Shown: piece after piece, positions 1 through 6,028 of the stretch
How the letters are laid out: every line of letters begins with the position of its first letter
How positions within the stretch are numbered: the first letter of the stretch is position 1
NCBI GenBank assembly: GCA_039814545.1
Contig: JBCCBB010000075.1
Span: 1-13,515 of the forward strand
Length of the DNA: 13,515 nucleotides
Origin: CALBPI01 sp039814545
GTDB lineage: Bacteria > Pseudomonadota > Gammaproteobacteria > Steroidobacterales > Woeseiaceae
Direction of reading: 5' to 3'
The notes under the pieces: model-generated
What the model was told of the DNA's origin: nothing
Databases searched by the model: none
The model's input: only the letters and a program-made list of their open reading frames with translations
Made by a program: the position numbers and the translations under genes

Positions 1-953
1 ACGGCGTCGATGAGCACGAAGCCGGGCTCGGCGAAGTCGTAGGTGGACGACATGATCATGTCCCACATGCGACGCGCCTTGAGCGTCTTGTATACCTTGC
101 AGGCGACGAGGCCTTCGCCGTCCGCGATGAAGTCGCCCTCGCCCGGCCATTCACGCCAGACGTAGTCGTCGCCGTAGCCTTCACCGCGCGCTGCGATGAA
201 CGCTGTCACGTCCACGCCGTCCTGCTCGAACTCGCGACGGATGACGGGGAATGCAAGGTTCCAGTCGTCGTCGTTCTTCACGGCTTTCATGAAGTCGTCA
301 GTGATGAGCAGCGACAGGTTGAACTGACGCAGGCGGCCGTCTTCACGCTTCGCCTTAATAAAGTCTTCGGCGTCGGGATGGCCGATGTCGAAGGTACCCA
401 TCTGCGCACCGCGGCGGCCCCCGGCCGACGACACGGTGAAGCACATCTTGTCGTAGATATCCATGAAGGACAGCGGGCCCGAGGTATAGGCACCCGCGCC
501 GGAGACGTAAGCGCCTTTAGGACGCAGCGTCGAGAATTCGTAACCGATGCCACAGCCGGCCTTCAGCGTCAGGCCGGCTTCGTGGACCTTGCCCAAGATG
601 TTGTCCATCGAATCGGCGATGGTGCCCGACACGGTGCAGTTGATTGTCGAGGTCGCGGGCTTGTGTGCCTGCGCGCCTGCGTTCGACGTAATGCGACCGG
701 CGGGAATGGCGCCTGAGCGCAGCGCCCAAAGGAATCGGTCGTACCAAGCCTCTGGGTCGATCTCGACGTTGGCCAGTGCGCGTGCGACGCGTTTGTGGGT
801 GTCGTCGACGTTCCTGTCAATGACGTCACCCGATTTTGAAGTGAGGCGATACTTCGTTTCCCAAATGTCGTGCGATGTCGACTGCAGCGGAATGTCCGTG
901 ACATCGTTGATGACCGCCATCTCATTAGACCCTGAATCAGTGGCTACGCTCAT
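1..953 (-). CDS. nrdJ: Adenosylcobalamin-dependent (class II) ribonucleoside-diphosphate reductase, N-terminal part
   Basis: Reduces ribonucleotides to deoxyribonucleotides in the cytoplasm using coenzyme B12, so needs neither oxygen nor a separate radical-generating subunit. Seen: 317 codons from ATG 953, open to the window edge, so the C-terminal half is missing (about 700-750 residues is usual in this family). The translation contains IPAGRITSNAGA, TSTINCTVSG with the first conserved redox cysteine, KAGCGIGYEFSTLRPKGAYV, SAGGRRGAQMGTFDIGHPD and EDGRLRQFNLSLL, the pattern I know from Pseudomonas NrdJa. Start: ATG 953 has a GGGGG ribosome-binding site 11 nt upstream; an in-frame ATG at 920 is the alternative and lies closer to the conserved IPLQ segment. 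Context: transcribed away from the protease gene, behind a long leader with NrdR-type operators. Family very secure; exact start less so. Confidence 0.95.
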   Translation of the reverse strand, partial: MSVATDSGSNEMAVINDVTDIPLQSTSHDIWETKYRLTSKSGDVIDRNVDDTHKRVARALANVEIDPEAWYDRFLWALRSGAIPAGRITSNAGAQAHKPATSTINCTVSGTIADSMDNILGKVHEAGLTLKAGCGIGYEFSTLRPKGAYVSGAGAYTSGPLSFMDIYDKMCFTVSSAGGRRGAQMGTFDIGHPDAEDFIKAKREDGRLRQFNLSLLITDDFMKAVKNDDDWNLAFPVIRREFEQDGVDVTAFIAARGEGYGDDYVWREWPGEGDFIADGEGLVACKVYKTLKARRMWDMIMSSTYDFAEPGFVLIDA

Positions 954-964
954 GCCGTGACTTA

Positions 965-969
965 CCCCC
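965..969 (-). promoter_or_regulatory. Ribosome binding site of nrdJ (GGGGG)
   Basis: The minus strand reads GGGGGTAAG ending 8 nt before ATG 953, with the five Gs 11 nt upstream of it. GGGGG can pair with the CCUCC of 16S rRNA through one G-U pair. It is atypical and slightly far from the start, and lies directly downstream of five Us. The GCCCC in the third hairpin repeat (near 1009-1013) could pair with GGGGU here and hide it; that is inference. Confidence 0.5.
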
Positions 970-990
970 AAAAATGTGGCTGTTTACTTG

Positions 991-1078
991 TCTTCTTTTT
1001 CACCGCACGGGGCGGTTGGTCTTCTTTTTCGCCGCACAGGGCGACGATGGTCTTCTTTTTCGCCGCACAGGGCGGCTC
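991..1078 (-). repeat. Three tandem hairpin repeats in the nrdJ leader
   Basis: Three near-identical units lie in tandem; the invariant tract (plus strand TCTTCTTTTTC) begins at 991, 1020 and 1051, giving spacings of 29 and 31 bp. Read as nrdJ mRNA, each unit is a 5-bp stem with a 5-nt loop followed by GAAAAAGAAGAC. Stems in order of transcription are GCCGC/GCGGC (1062-1076), GUCGC/GCGGC (1031-1045) and ACCGC/GCGGU (1002-1016); loops are CCUGU, CCUGU and CCCGU. The third stem has changed both partners of its outer pair (G-C to A-U) and the second keeps pairing through a U-G wobble that would be a C-A mismatch on the other strand. This points to an RNA structure made in the nrdJ direction. Spacings are not multiples of 3, so the units would not encode a peptide repeat in one frame. 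I do not recognise the element. Confidence 0.85.
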
Positions 1079-1272
1079 TGGGCTGCACGAAGCAACCAGA
1101 TTGTCGGCGCAACATTCCCTGCAGGTGGTTTGGCGCGTGGGGTCTGACCCGCGCGTTCCCGTCCGAACACACTCGCTGCTACACACACCCACAGTTTTCG
1201 CGGGCAAAGGCTCCCCGGGGTCAATCAGTTGGGTACTCCCTGACCGACCGCTAACCCGGTTGTCGTTATTAG

Positions 1273-1299
1273 CCAGCGACACAAGATGTTGTGCGCTGG
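1273..1299. promoter_or_regulatory. NrdR-box-like operator inside a 27-bp palindrome
   Basis: The 16-mer ACACAAGATGTTGTGC at 1279-1294 fits the NrdR box consensus acaCwAtATaTwGtgt at 13 of 16 positions, including the CwA and TwG halves. It lies inside a wider dyad with arms CCAGCG (1273-1278) and CGCTGG (1294-1299) and one unpaired A. It begins just downstream of the predicted nrdJ start site, where a bound repressor would block early transcription. NrdR is the known nucleotide-sensing repressor of ribonucleotide reductase genes. In RNA the same palindrome gives an 11-bp hairpin with one bulge at the 5' end of the message. Confidence 0.65.
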
Positions 1300-1308
1300 A
1301 AGACGTAG

Positions 1309-1335
1309 ATTATGCCTCGTCCGGGTTGCTGTCAA
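1309..1335 (-). promoter_or_regulatory. Sigma-70-type promoter of nrdJ
   Basis: On the minus strand a perfect TTGACA -35 (1330-1335) is followed after 15 bp by CATAAT (1309-1314), matching the -10 consensus at 5 of 6. The 15-bp spacer is shorter than the preferred 17. The predicted start site is near 1302, a few bases before the NrdR-like palindrome. It is the best minus-strand promoter seen in this intergenic region. Confidence 0.6.
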
Positions 1336-1507
1336 GAGAAAATCCGTACTTCTTACTAGAGCTATTAGTATTATTTTTCAATGGCTTACAAAATTATCGT
1401 AACTAAGTTACTGAAGATAACGTTAAATTTTTGCTACATACGACATAACTGCATAACCACTATATCTTGTGTCTCGATAATGTGATGTCCAAGTTATTGA
1501 CCACAAA
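1336..1507. other. AT-rich intergenic stretch without a recognisable gene
   Basis: This segment is clearly AT-richer than the genes around it. It holds a small perfect dyad GTAACTAAGTTAC (1399-1411), the palindrome AACGTT (1420-1425) and the second NrdR-like site (1457-1472). No open frame with plausible start signals or a recognisable product was found. It could hold distal regulatory sites or a small RNA ending at the hairpin at 1508-1535; neither is shown. Confidence 0.5.
1457..1472. promoter_or_regulatory. Second NrdR-box-like site
   Basis: The plus strand reads CCACTATATCTTGTGT (minus strand ACACAAGATATAGTGG), matching the NrdR consensus acaCwAtATaTwGtgt at nearly every position. Its centre (1464.5) is 178 bp from that of the first site (1286.5), about 17 helical turns, unlike the usual pair some 30 bp apart. 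It lies about 120 bp upstream of the nrdJ -35. It also contains TATAGT on the minus strand, a possible -10 without a good -35. Confidence 0.55.
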
Positions 1508-1535
1508 GCCGAATTCTTTCGAATCGGCACTTTTT
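1508..1535 (+). terminator. Terminator-like hairpin upstream of the protease gene
   Basis: GCCGA (1508-1512) pairs with TCGGC (1524-1528) and, past one bulged A, TTC pairs with GAA around a TTTC loop. The stem is followed by AC and five Ts (1531-1535). This looks like an intrinsic terminator on the plus strand, yet no plus-strand gene precedes it. Alternatives are an operator for the protease promoter or a barrier to antisense transcription. A weak sigma-70-like promoter, TTGACC (1497-1502) with TCGAAT (1519-1524), overlaps it. Confidence 0.4.
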
Positions 1536-1537
1536 GC

Positions 1538-1564
1538 CTTGAAATCGAGAAACCGACCGCATCT
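1538..1564 (+). promoter_or_regulatory. Sigma-32-like heat-shock promoter for the protease operon
   Basis: CTTGAAA (1538-1544) is a perfect match to the sigma-32 -35 element. After 12 bp comes CCGCATCT (1557-1564), matching CCCCATnT at all but one defined base. Spacing lies within the 11-16 bp known for RpoH promoters. Predicted start is near 1571, about 120 nt before the protease ATG. Heat-shock control would suit a Deg-type quality-control protease. Computed by eye only. Confidence 0.5.
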
Positions 1565-1667
1565 TTTTACCGAATGACAGTGATAAGGAACCGGAGACCC
1601 GTCGCACCGGTCCCAGTTGGGGTACGCTGGCCCATTCGAGCCCGCCTACGTCACCGCAGGAACTCAA

Positions 1668-1681
1668 CCCCCCCCCCAGGA
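1668..1681 (+). promoter_or_regulatory. C10 tract followed by the ribosome binding site of the protease gene
   Basis: Ten consecutive Cs (1668-1677) run directly into AGGA (1678-1681), which sits 9 nt before ATG 1691 and decides that start over upstream in-frame codons. A tract of this length may slip during replication; a change in length would alter the leader but not the reading frame of the gene. Confidence 0.6.
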
Positions 1682-1690
1682 TTTCGCAAG

Positions 1691-3046
1691 ATGAAGAAAC
1701 TGACGCTCGCTCTGACCCTCATTGCCGCCGCCCTTGCCGCCGCGCCGGTCCCCGCCGCGCTACCCGCTGCGGTCGATGGCGAGGCACTGCCCAGCCTCGC
1801 GCCGCTGGTTGAAGAGGTCTCGCCCGCGGTGGTCAACATCCAGGTCTCTGGATCTTCATCGCGCGCTCGCAATGGTGACCCGCTCGGTGACTTTTTCGGG
1901 CGCCGGCAAAACTCGCGGCCGATGCGCTCCGCGGGCTCGGGCGTCATCATTGACGCCGACAACGGTTACATCCTGACCAACCACCACGTCATCGCGAACG
2001 CCGAAGAAATCATCGTGACGCTCGTCGATGAGCGCACGATCAACGCGACGGTGGTCGGCTCTGATGAGGGCACCGACGTCGCTGTGCTCAAAGTGGCCGA
2101 AGAAGACTTAACCAACCTGACCGACATCACGTTTGGCGATTCCGATGCCACGCGCGTGGGCGACTTCGTGATCGCCATCGGCAACCCGTTTGGCCTGAGT
2201 CACACGGTGACCTCGGGCATCGTCAGCGCACTGGGCCGCAGCGGCATCAGCCGCGACGGCTACGAAGACTTCATTCAGACGGACGCCTCGATCAACCCGG
2301 GCAACTCGGGTGGCGCGCTCGTCAACCTCAACGGTGAGCTCGTTGGTATCAACTCGGCCATCATCTCGAGTAACGGCGGCAACGTCGGTATTGGTTTCGC
2401 GATCCCCTCGAACATGGCGCGCAGCATCATGCGCCAGCTGCTCGACTACGGCGAAGTGCGGCGCGGCCTGCTAGGGGTGGTCATCGACACCGTCAACCCG
2501 ACCAACGCCGACGCGCTGGGGCTGAAGAACGTCACGGGCGCGCTCGTGCAGTCCATCAGCCCGGGCTCGGCCGCGGAACGCGCGGGCATCGAGATCAACG
2601 ACATCATCACTGCCGTCAATGGCGACAAGGTCGACTCAGCCGCCGAGCTCAGAAACTCAATCGGCCTCATGCGCAGCGGCGACGCGGTAACGATCACGGC
2701 ACTGCGCGAAGGCAAAGTACAGACCTTCAACGCCACGCTCGACGAAATGAGCAGCGGCCGCATCGCCAACGCCGGCGAGATTCGCCCTGGCCTGCGCGGC
2801 GCGACGTTTGCCGACGCCGACGACGGCGCGGGCGTGATTGTCACAGCAGTGACCAGCGATTCGCCAGCGGCAGAGGCCGATGGCTCGGGCGGCCTGCGTG
2901 AGCGCGACCTCATCACGCATGTGAATCGCGAGGCCATCTCGGGTGTCGAGGACCTGCGCCGCGAAGTCGGCGATGCGGGCAGCCGCCCCATGTACCTCGA
3001 GATCCGTCGCAACGGCCGCCGCCTGCTGCTCAAGTTCTCGCGCTGA
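1691..3046 (+). CDS. degQ: DegQ/MucD-type periplasmic serine endoprotease
   Basis: An HtrA-family protease that degrades or refolds damaged envelope proteins in the periplasm. The 451 residues begin with a signal peptide (MKKLTLALTLIAAALAA). The trypsin-like domain carries the triad His99 (TNHHV), Asp129 (TDVAVLK) and Ser206 (NPGNSGGAL). Two PDZ domains follow, at about 257-345 and 362-451. The LA loop between about residues 40 and 75 is short, favouring DegQ or MucD over DegP; two PDZ domains argue against DegS. Start chosen at ATG 1691 because a signal peptide begins there behind AGGA; the frame is open upstream to 1574, but that extension is Arg/Pro-rich and lacks family features. Its stop overlaps the slt start as TGATG, so the two are probably translated together. 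A sigma-32-like promoter lies upstream. Confidence 0.92.
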   Translation: MKKLTLALTLIAAALAAAPVPAALPAAVDGEALPSLAPLVEEVSPAVVNIQVSGSSSRARNGDPLGDFFGRRQNSRPMRSAGSGVIIDADNGYILTNHHVIANAEEIIVTLVDERTINATVVGSDEGTDVAVLKVAEEDLTNLTDITFGDSDATRVGDFVIAIGNPFGLSHTVTSGIVSALGRSGISRDGYEDFIQTDASINPGNSGGALVNLNGELVGINSAIISSNGGNVGIGFAIPSNMARSIMRQLLDYGEVRRGLLGVVIDTVNPTNADALGLKNVTGALVQSISPGSAAERAGIEINDIITAVNGDKVDSAAELRNSIGLMRSGDAVTITALREGKVQTFNATLDEMSSGRIANAGEIRPGLRGATFADADDGAGVIVTAVTSDSPAAEADGSGGLRERDLITHVNREAISGVEDLRREVGDAGSRPMYLEIRRNGRRLLLKFSR

Positions 3047-5025
3047 TGCCACGCGCGCGGCGCTCGCAGCGACGCGCCGCCTGGGCTGCGCTCGTGGTCA
3101 TTGCGACCACGGGCGCACTCCCTAAGAACGCGCCGGCTGACACGGCCCCGCCGGGCCGCGCCATCTTCGAGCGCGCCTGGCCCGAGGCACTCGACGGGCG
3201 TTGGCCGCTCACGGCCAACGAGGAACGCACGCTGCAAACCTACCCGCTGGCGGCCGACCTGCGCGCGGCCTGGTTCTCGGCGCGGCTCGACCTAACGGCG
3301 CCTGAGGCACTCGAGCAATTCATGACGGCGCACGACGGGCTGCCACCCATTCGTCGCTTGCGCTACCGCTATGCCATTCACCTGGCCACGACGAAGCAAT
3401 GGTCGGCCTACCGGAGACTCTACGCGCAGCACTACGCAGCGGCCGGCGTCGCCGCACTTGACTGCCTGGAGCTCAAAGCCTTGCTCGCCGGCCAGGGTCG
3501 CCAACGCGACCGGGCGACGATCGCGCTCGCCGAGAAACTCTGGCGCGTGGCATCGAGCCAGCACCGCTACTGCGACGCTTCGTTCGACGCACTGCTCGAC
3601 GACGGTACGTTGGGCGCACGGGCGCGCCGCGACCGACTTGAGCTTGCGATCGAGGCGCACAATTTTTCTCTGGCCGCCTACGTCGCCGACCTGCTCGGCC
3701 CGGGGCCGCAGGGCGCCGTGGCGCGCTGGCGCCGTATGCAACGCGACCCGGCCACTGTGCTTGGGGCCGGTGCAAAGAACTACTCTGCCGAGCAGATCGA
3801 ATACGGCTTGCGACGCCTGGCGCTTCGTGACCCGTTGCGGGCGGGCGAGCTCTGGCAACAACTGCGCGCAGGCAGCGGGCTCGAAGCGGAGGCCGCAGCA
3901 CAACTCGAACGCCATATCGCACTGGCCACAGCGCAGGACTACCACGTCGAGGCGCGAAACCTGCTCGCGAACCTGCCCGACAGCGTGGCCGACACGCGTG
4001 CGCTGGAGTGGCGCGCGCGTGCCGCGATGCGTGTGGGCGACTGGGCCGATGTCGTGCGCACGGTCGCGCGTATGTCGGCCGAGGACCAGGCCAGCGAGCG
4101 CTGGCGCTACTGGGAAGCTGTCGCACTCATCGAGATCGGCCAGGTGGACGCGGGACGCGGCTTGCTCGAACCGCTGGCGCAGGAGCGCTCGTATCACGGG
4201 TTCCTCGCCGCTGATCGCTTGGCGCAGACCTACGCGCTGCAACCACAATCACTCGATGTGAGTGCTGATGCGATCGCCGCTATCGGCGCGCGCTTCGAAG
4301 TGCAACGCGCCGTCGAACTTGATGCCGTCAATCAACGCACACGCGCGCAGAGCGAATGGCAGCGGGTCGTGCGCAGCATGGGCGTCGCCGACTACCCCGC
4401 TGCGGCGGCATTCGCCCACGAGCAAGGTTGGCACGCCGCCGCCATTCGGCAGCTCGCGGCACTTGAGGCCTGGGACGACCTGGATCGGCGTTACCCGCTG
4501 CCGCATGCGGCTGAGATCGCGGCCGGCGCACGAGGCGCCGGCATCGACACCAGCTGGGCGCTGGCCATCGCACGCAGCGAAAGCCTGTTTGATCCCGATG
4601 CGCGTTCGGGTGCGGGTGCGATCGGACTCATGCAGCTTCTGCCGGGAACCGCGAAACGCGTGGCCAAGCGCACGTCACGACGCTGGCGTGGCCAACAGTC
4701 GCTGCGCGAACCCGCCGTGAACATCGCGTTGGGCACGCACTATCTTGGTGAACTCGCACAAGACTTCGACCATCCCGCGCTGGCCACGGCCGCCTACAAC
4801 GCGGGCCCAGAGCGTATCCCGGGTTGGCTTCCCGCCCAGGACCCCATGCCGGCCGACCTCTGGATCGAGACGATCGCCTACGACGAGACGCGGGCGTATG
4901 TGCAGCGCGTGCTCGCCGCCGAGGTCATTTACCGCCACCGGCTCGGACTCGAGACCGTGCGGCTCAGCGAGCGCCTGCCGCCCGTCGCCCCCGAAAGCAA
5001 CCGACGCGTCGCCACTCGACTATAA
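3046..5025 (+). CDS. slt: Soluble lytic murein transglycosylase (Slt70 family)
   Basis: Cleaves the glycan strands of peptidoglycan in the periplasm, leaving 1,6-anhydromuramoyl ends. The 659 residues start with an Arg-rich, then hydrophobic signal peptide, with likely cleavage near APA-D at about residue 32. A long helical region rich in Ala, Leu and Arg follows, as in the superhelical ring of E. coli Slt70 (about 645 residues). The C-terminal lysozyme-like domain begins near residue 495. It has the catalytic Glu512 in AIARSES, GLMQ at 527-530 with LLPGTA after it, and AAYNAGP at 582-588. ATG 3046 overlaps the protease stop by one base, indicating translational coupling and linking protein quality control with wall remodelling. 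Family assignment is firm. Confidence 0.93.
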   Translation: MPRARRSQRRAAWAALVVIATTGALPKNAPADTAPPGRAIFERAWPEALDGRWPLTANEERTLQTYPLAADLRAAWFSARLDLTAPEALEQFMTAHDGLPPIRRLRYRYAIHLATTKQWSAYRRLYAQHYAAAGVAALDCLELKALLAGQGRQRDRATIALAEKLWRVASSQHRYCDASFDALLDDGTLGARARRDRLELAIEAHNFSLAAYVADLLGPGPQGAVARWRRMQRDPATVLGAGAKNYSAEQIEYGLRRLALRDPLRAGELWQQLRAGSGLEAEAAAQLERHIALATAQDYHVEARNLLANLPDSVADTRALEWRARAAMRVGDWADVVRTVARMSAEDQASERWRYWEAVALIEIGQVDAGRGLLEPLAQERSYHGFLAADRLAQTYALQPQSLDVSADAIAAIGARFEVQRAVELDAVNQRTRAQSEWQRVVRSMGVADYPAAAAFAHEQGWHAAAIRQLAALEAWDDLDRRYPLPHAAEIAAGARGAGIDTSWALAIARSESLFDPDARSGAGAIGLMQLLPGTAKRVAKRTSRRWRGQQSLREPAVNIALGTHYLGELAQDFDHPALATAAYNAGPERIPGWLPAQDPMPADLWIETIAYDETRAYVQRVLAAEVIYRHRLGLETVRLSERLPPVAPESNRRVATRL

Positions 5026-5026
5026 T
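5021..5026 (+). promoter_or_regulatory. Possible -10 element before the NDUFA9-like gene
   Basis: A perfect TATAAT overlaps the slt stop codon, about 31 nt before the next start. No convincing -35 lies 16-18 bp upstream (around 4998-5004), so this may be a weak or activator-dependent promoter, or chance. Confidence 0.35.
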
Positions 5027-5056
5027 GCGCGACCGTTCCTGCCAAGAAGGGTCTTC

Positions 5057-6025
5057 ATGACTCGCAAAAGAACTTGCGTCATCTTCGGCGGCTCCGGCTT
5101 CGTGGGCCGCGCCATCATCGGCCAGCTGCGCGAGATGGGCTTTCGAATTGTTGTGCCGACGCGCAACCGCGAGCTTGTCCGTGGCCTGACCGTGGTGCCC
5201 GAAGTGCGGGTCGTCACGGCCGACATTTACGACCCGGCCACGTTGCGCAAGCTGCTCGATGACGCCGATGTCGCGATCAACCTCGTTGGCATCCTCAACG
5301 AGAAAGGCCACCACCGCGGCCGCGGGTTCTACACCGCACACCGGGATCTCACGGGCGCCATTGTCGACGCCTGCGCCGACGCCGGCGTGCCCCGCTTCTT
5401 GCAGATGTCAGCGCTCAAGGCCAATGCCAAGGTCGGGCCCTCGGATTACCTGAAGAGCAAGGGTGAGGCCGAGGCTTTGGTGCGCAAGGCGCCTGACGGC
5501 GTCGCGTGGACCATCTTCCAGCCGTCCGTGGTGTTCGGGCCCGAAGACTCGTTCATCAACCGCTTCGCGCAGCTGCTCAAGCTCTCGCCCGTCCTGCCGC
5601 TCGCGCGACCCATTGCGCGCTTTGCGCCGGTGTACGTGGGCGATGTTGCAGATGCGTTCTGCACCGCGATCGACAAGGCGGAGACGCACGGCCAGACCTA
5701 CCAGCTCTGCGGCCCGCGTGTGTACTCGCTGCGTGAGCTCGTGACCTACGTGCGCGACCAGCTCGGCCTCAAGCGCATGATCGTGGGTCTGCCCGATCCG
5801 CTCGCCAAGCTGCAGGCACGGATCTTTGACTTCGTCCCAGGCAAACCGCTCTCCACGGACAACCTGCGCTCACTCATGGTGCACAGCATCTGCGAGAGCG
5901 ACGGTCTCGCTGAGCTCGGCATTGACGCCACGCCCATGGAAGGCATTGTGCCGATGTACCTGTCCCGCGAAGGACGCGCCGCCGGTTACGACCGGATGCG
6001 CAAGTCGGCGCGGCTCGGCGACTAG
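5057..6025 (+). CDS. NAD(P)-binding atypical SDR, complex I NDUFA9 subunit family
   Basis: An extended/atypical short-chain dehydrogenase of the type annotated in proteobacteria as complex I NDUFA9 subunit family protein. The 322 residues open with a beta strand and the Rossmann glycine motif GGSGFVG at 11-17. TADIYDP (55-60) and NLVGIL (75-80) follow, as do SALKANA, Tyr131 and Lys135 in a YxxxK arrangement, and FQPSVVFGPED. No signal peptide or membrane segment is evident, so it should be cytoplasmic or peripheral. The bacterial role and any substrate are not known to me; the mitochondrial homologue is an accessory subunit of NADH:ubiquinone oxidoreductase. Start ATG 5057 has AAGAAGG six bases upstream (5044-5050). 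It follows slt after 31 nt and probably shares its transcript, perhaps with an extra promoter. Its stop is three bases from the stop of the convergent gene. Confidence 0.85.
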   Translation: MTRKRTCVIFGGSGFVGRAIIGQLREMGFRIVVPTRNRELVRGLTVVPEVRVVTADIYDPATLRKLLDDADVAINLVGILNEKGHHRGRGFYTAHRDLTGAIVDACADAGVPRFLQMSALKANAKVGPSDYLKSKGEAEALVRKAPDGVAWTIFQPSVVFGPEDSFINRFAQLLKLSPVLPLARPIARFAPVYVGDVADAFCTAIDKAETHGQTYQLCGPRVYSLRELVTYVRDQLGLKRMIVGLPDPLAKLQARIFDFVPGKPLSTDNLRSLMVHSICESDGLAELGIDATPMEGIVPMYLSREGRAAGYDRMRKSARLGD

Positions 6026-6028
6026 ACC

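Larger units (their letters stand above)
954..1302 (-). promoter_or_regulatory. Long structured 5' leader of nrdJ
   Basis: If transcription starts about 7 nt after the -10 at 1309-1314, nrdJ mRNA has a leader of roughly 350 nt. From 5' to 3' it can form: a strong hairpin from the palindrome at 1273-1299; a GGUCA/UGACC helix enclosing a GGG-AGUA-CCC hairpin (1219-1245); a GCGCG/CGCGC helix with G-rich interior (1133-1154); a GGUUGC-UUCGU-GCAGCC hairpin (1081-1097); then the three tandem hairpins at 991-1078. Short open frames overlap it, but none has good start signals or a recognisable product. A cobalamin riboswitch would fit the enzyme, but its conserved boxes could not be found. Pairings were seen by eye, not by energy calculation. 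Confidence 0.5.

Noticed and set aside
991..1078. Short CRISPR array
   Set aside because: Only three units, with 29-31 bp periodicity almost filled by the repeat itself; there are no true spacers and no cas genes.
991..1078. Intrinsic terminators formed by the repeats
   Set aside because: On the minus strand the stems are followed by A-rich, not T-rich, sequence; on the plus strand the T run precedes the stem.
954..1302. Cobalamin riboswitch in the nrdJ leader
   Set aside because: Expected for a B12-dependent enzyme, and a GGGAA and a GGTCAGACC-like stretch occur, but no convincing B12 box or GCCACTG-type element was found in the proper order. A search with the Rfam cobalamin model would decide.
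957..1406. Open frames on both strands across the hairpin repeats
   Set aside because: Composition is not protein-like, frames exist on both strands, repeat spacings of 29 and 31 bp break any frame, and the region is explained as the nrdJ leader.
1587..1615. Sigma-E promoter (GGAAC...TCCCA) before the protease gene
   Set aside because: Neither element matches well and the spacing is marginal; the sigma-32-like site is better.
1574..1690. N-terminal extension of the protease from ATG 1574
   Set aside because: It adds an Arg/Pro-rich stretch before a clear signal peptide and includes the poly-C tract; ATG 1691 has AGGA upstream.
2446..3237. Long minus-strand frame opposite the degQ-slt junction, and similar long shadows at 3292-4248 and 7715-8404
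   Set aside because: Rich in Arg, Ala and Pro, typical of antisense frames in GC-rich genes; no family motifs, and the opposite strand carries well-recognised proteins.
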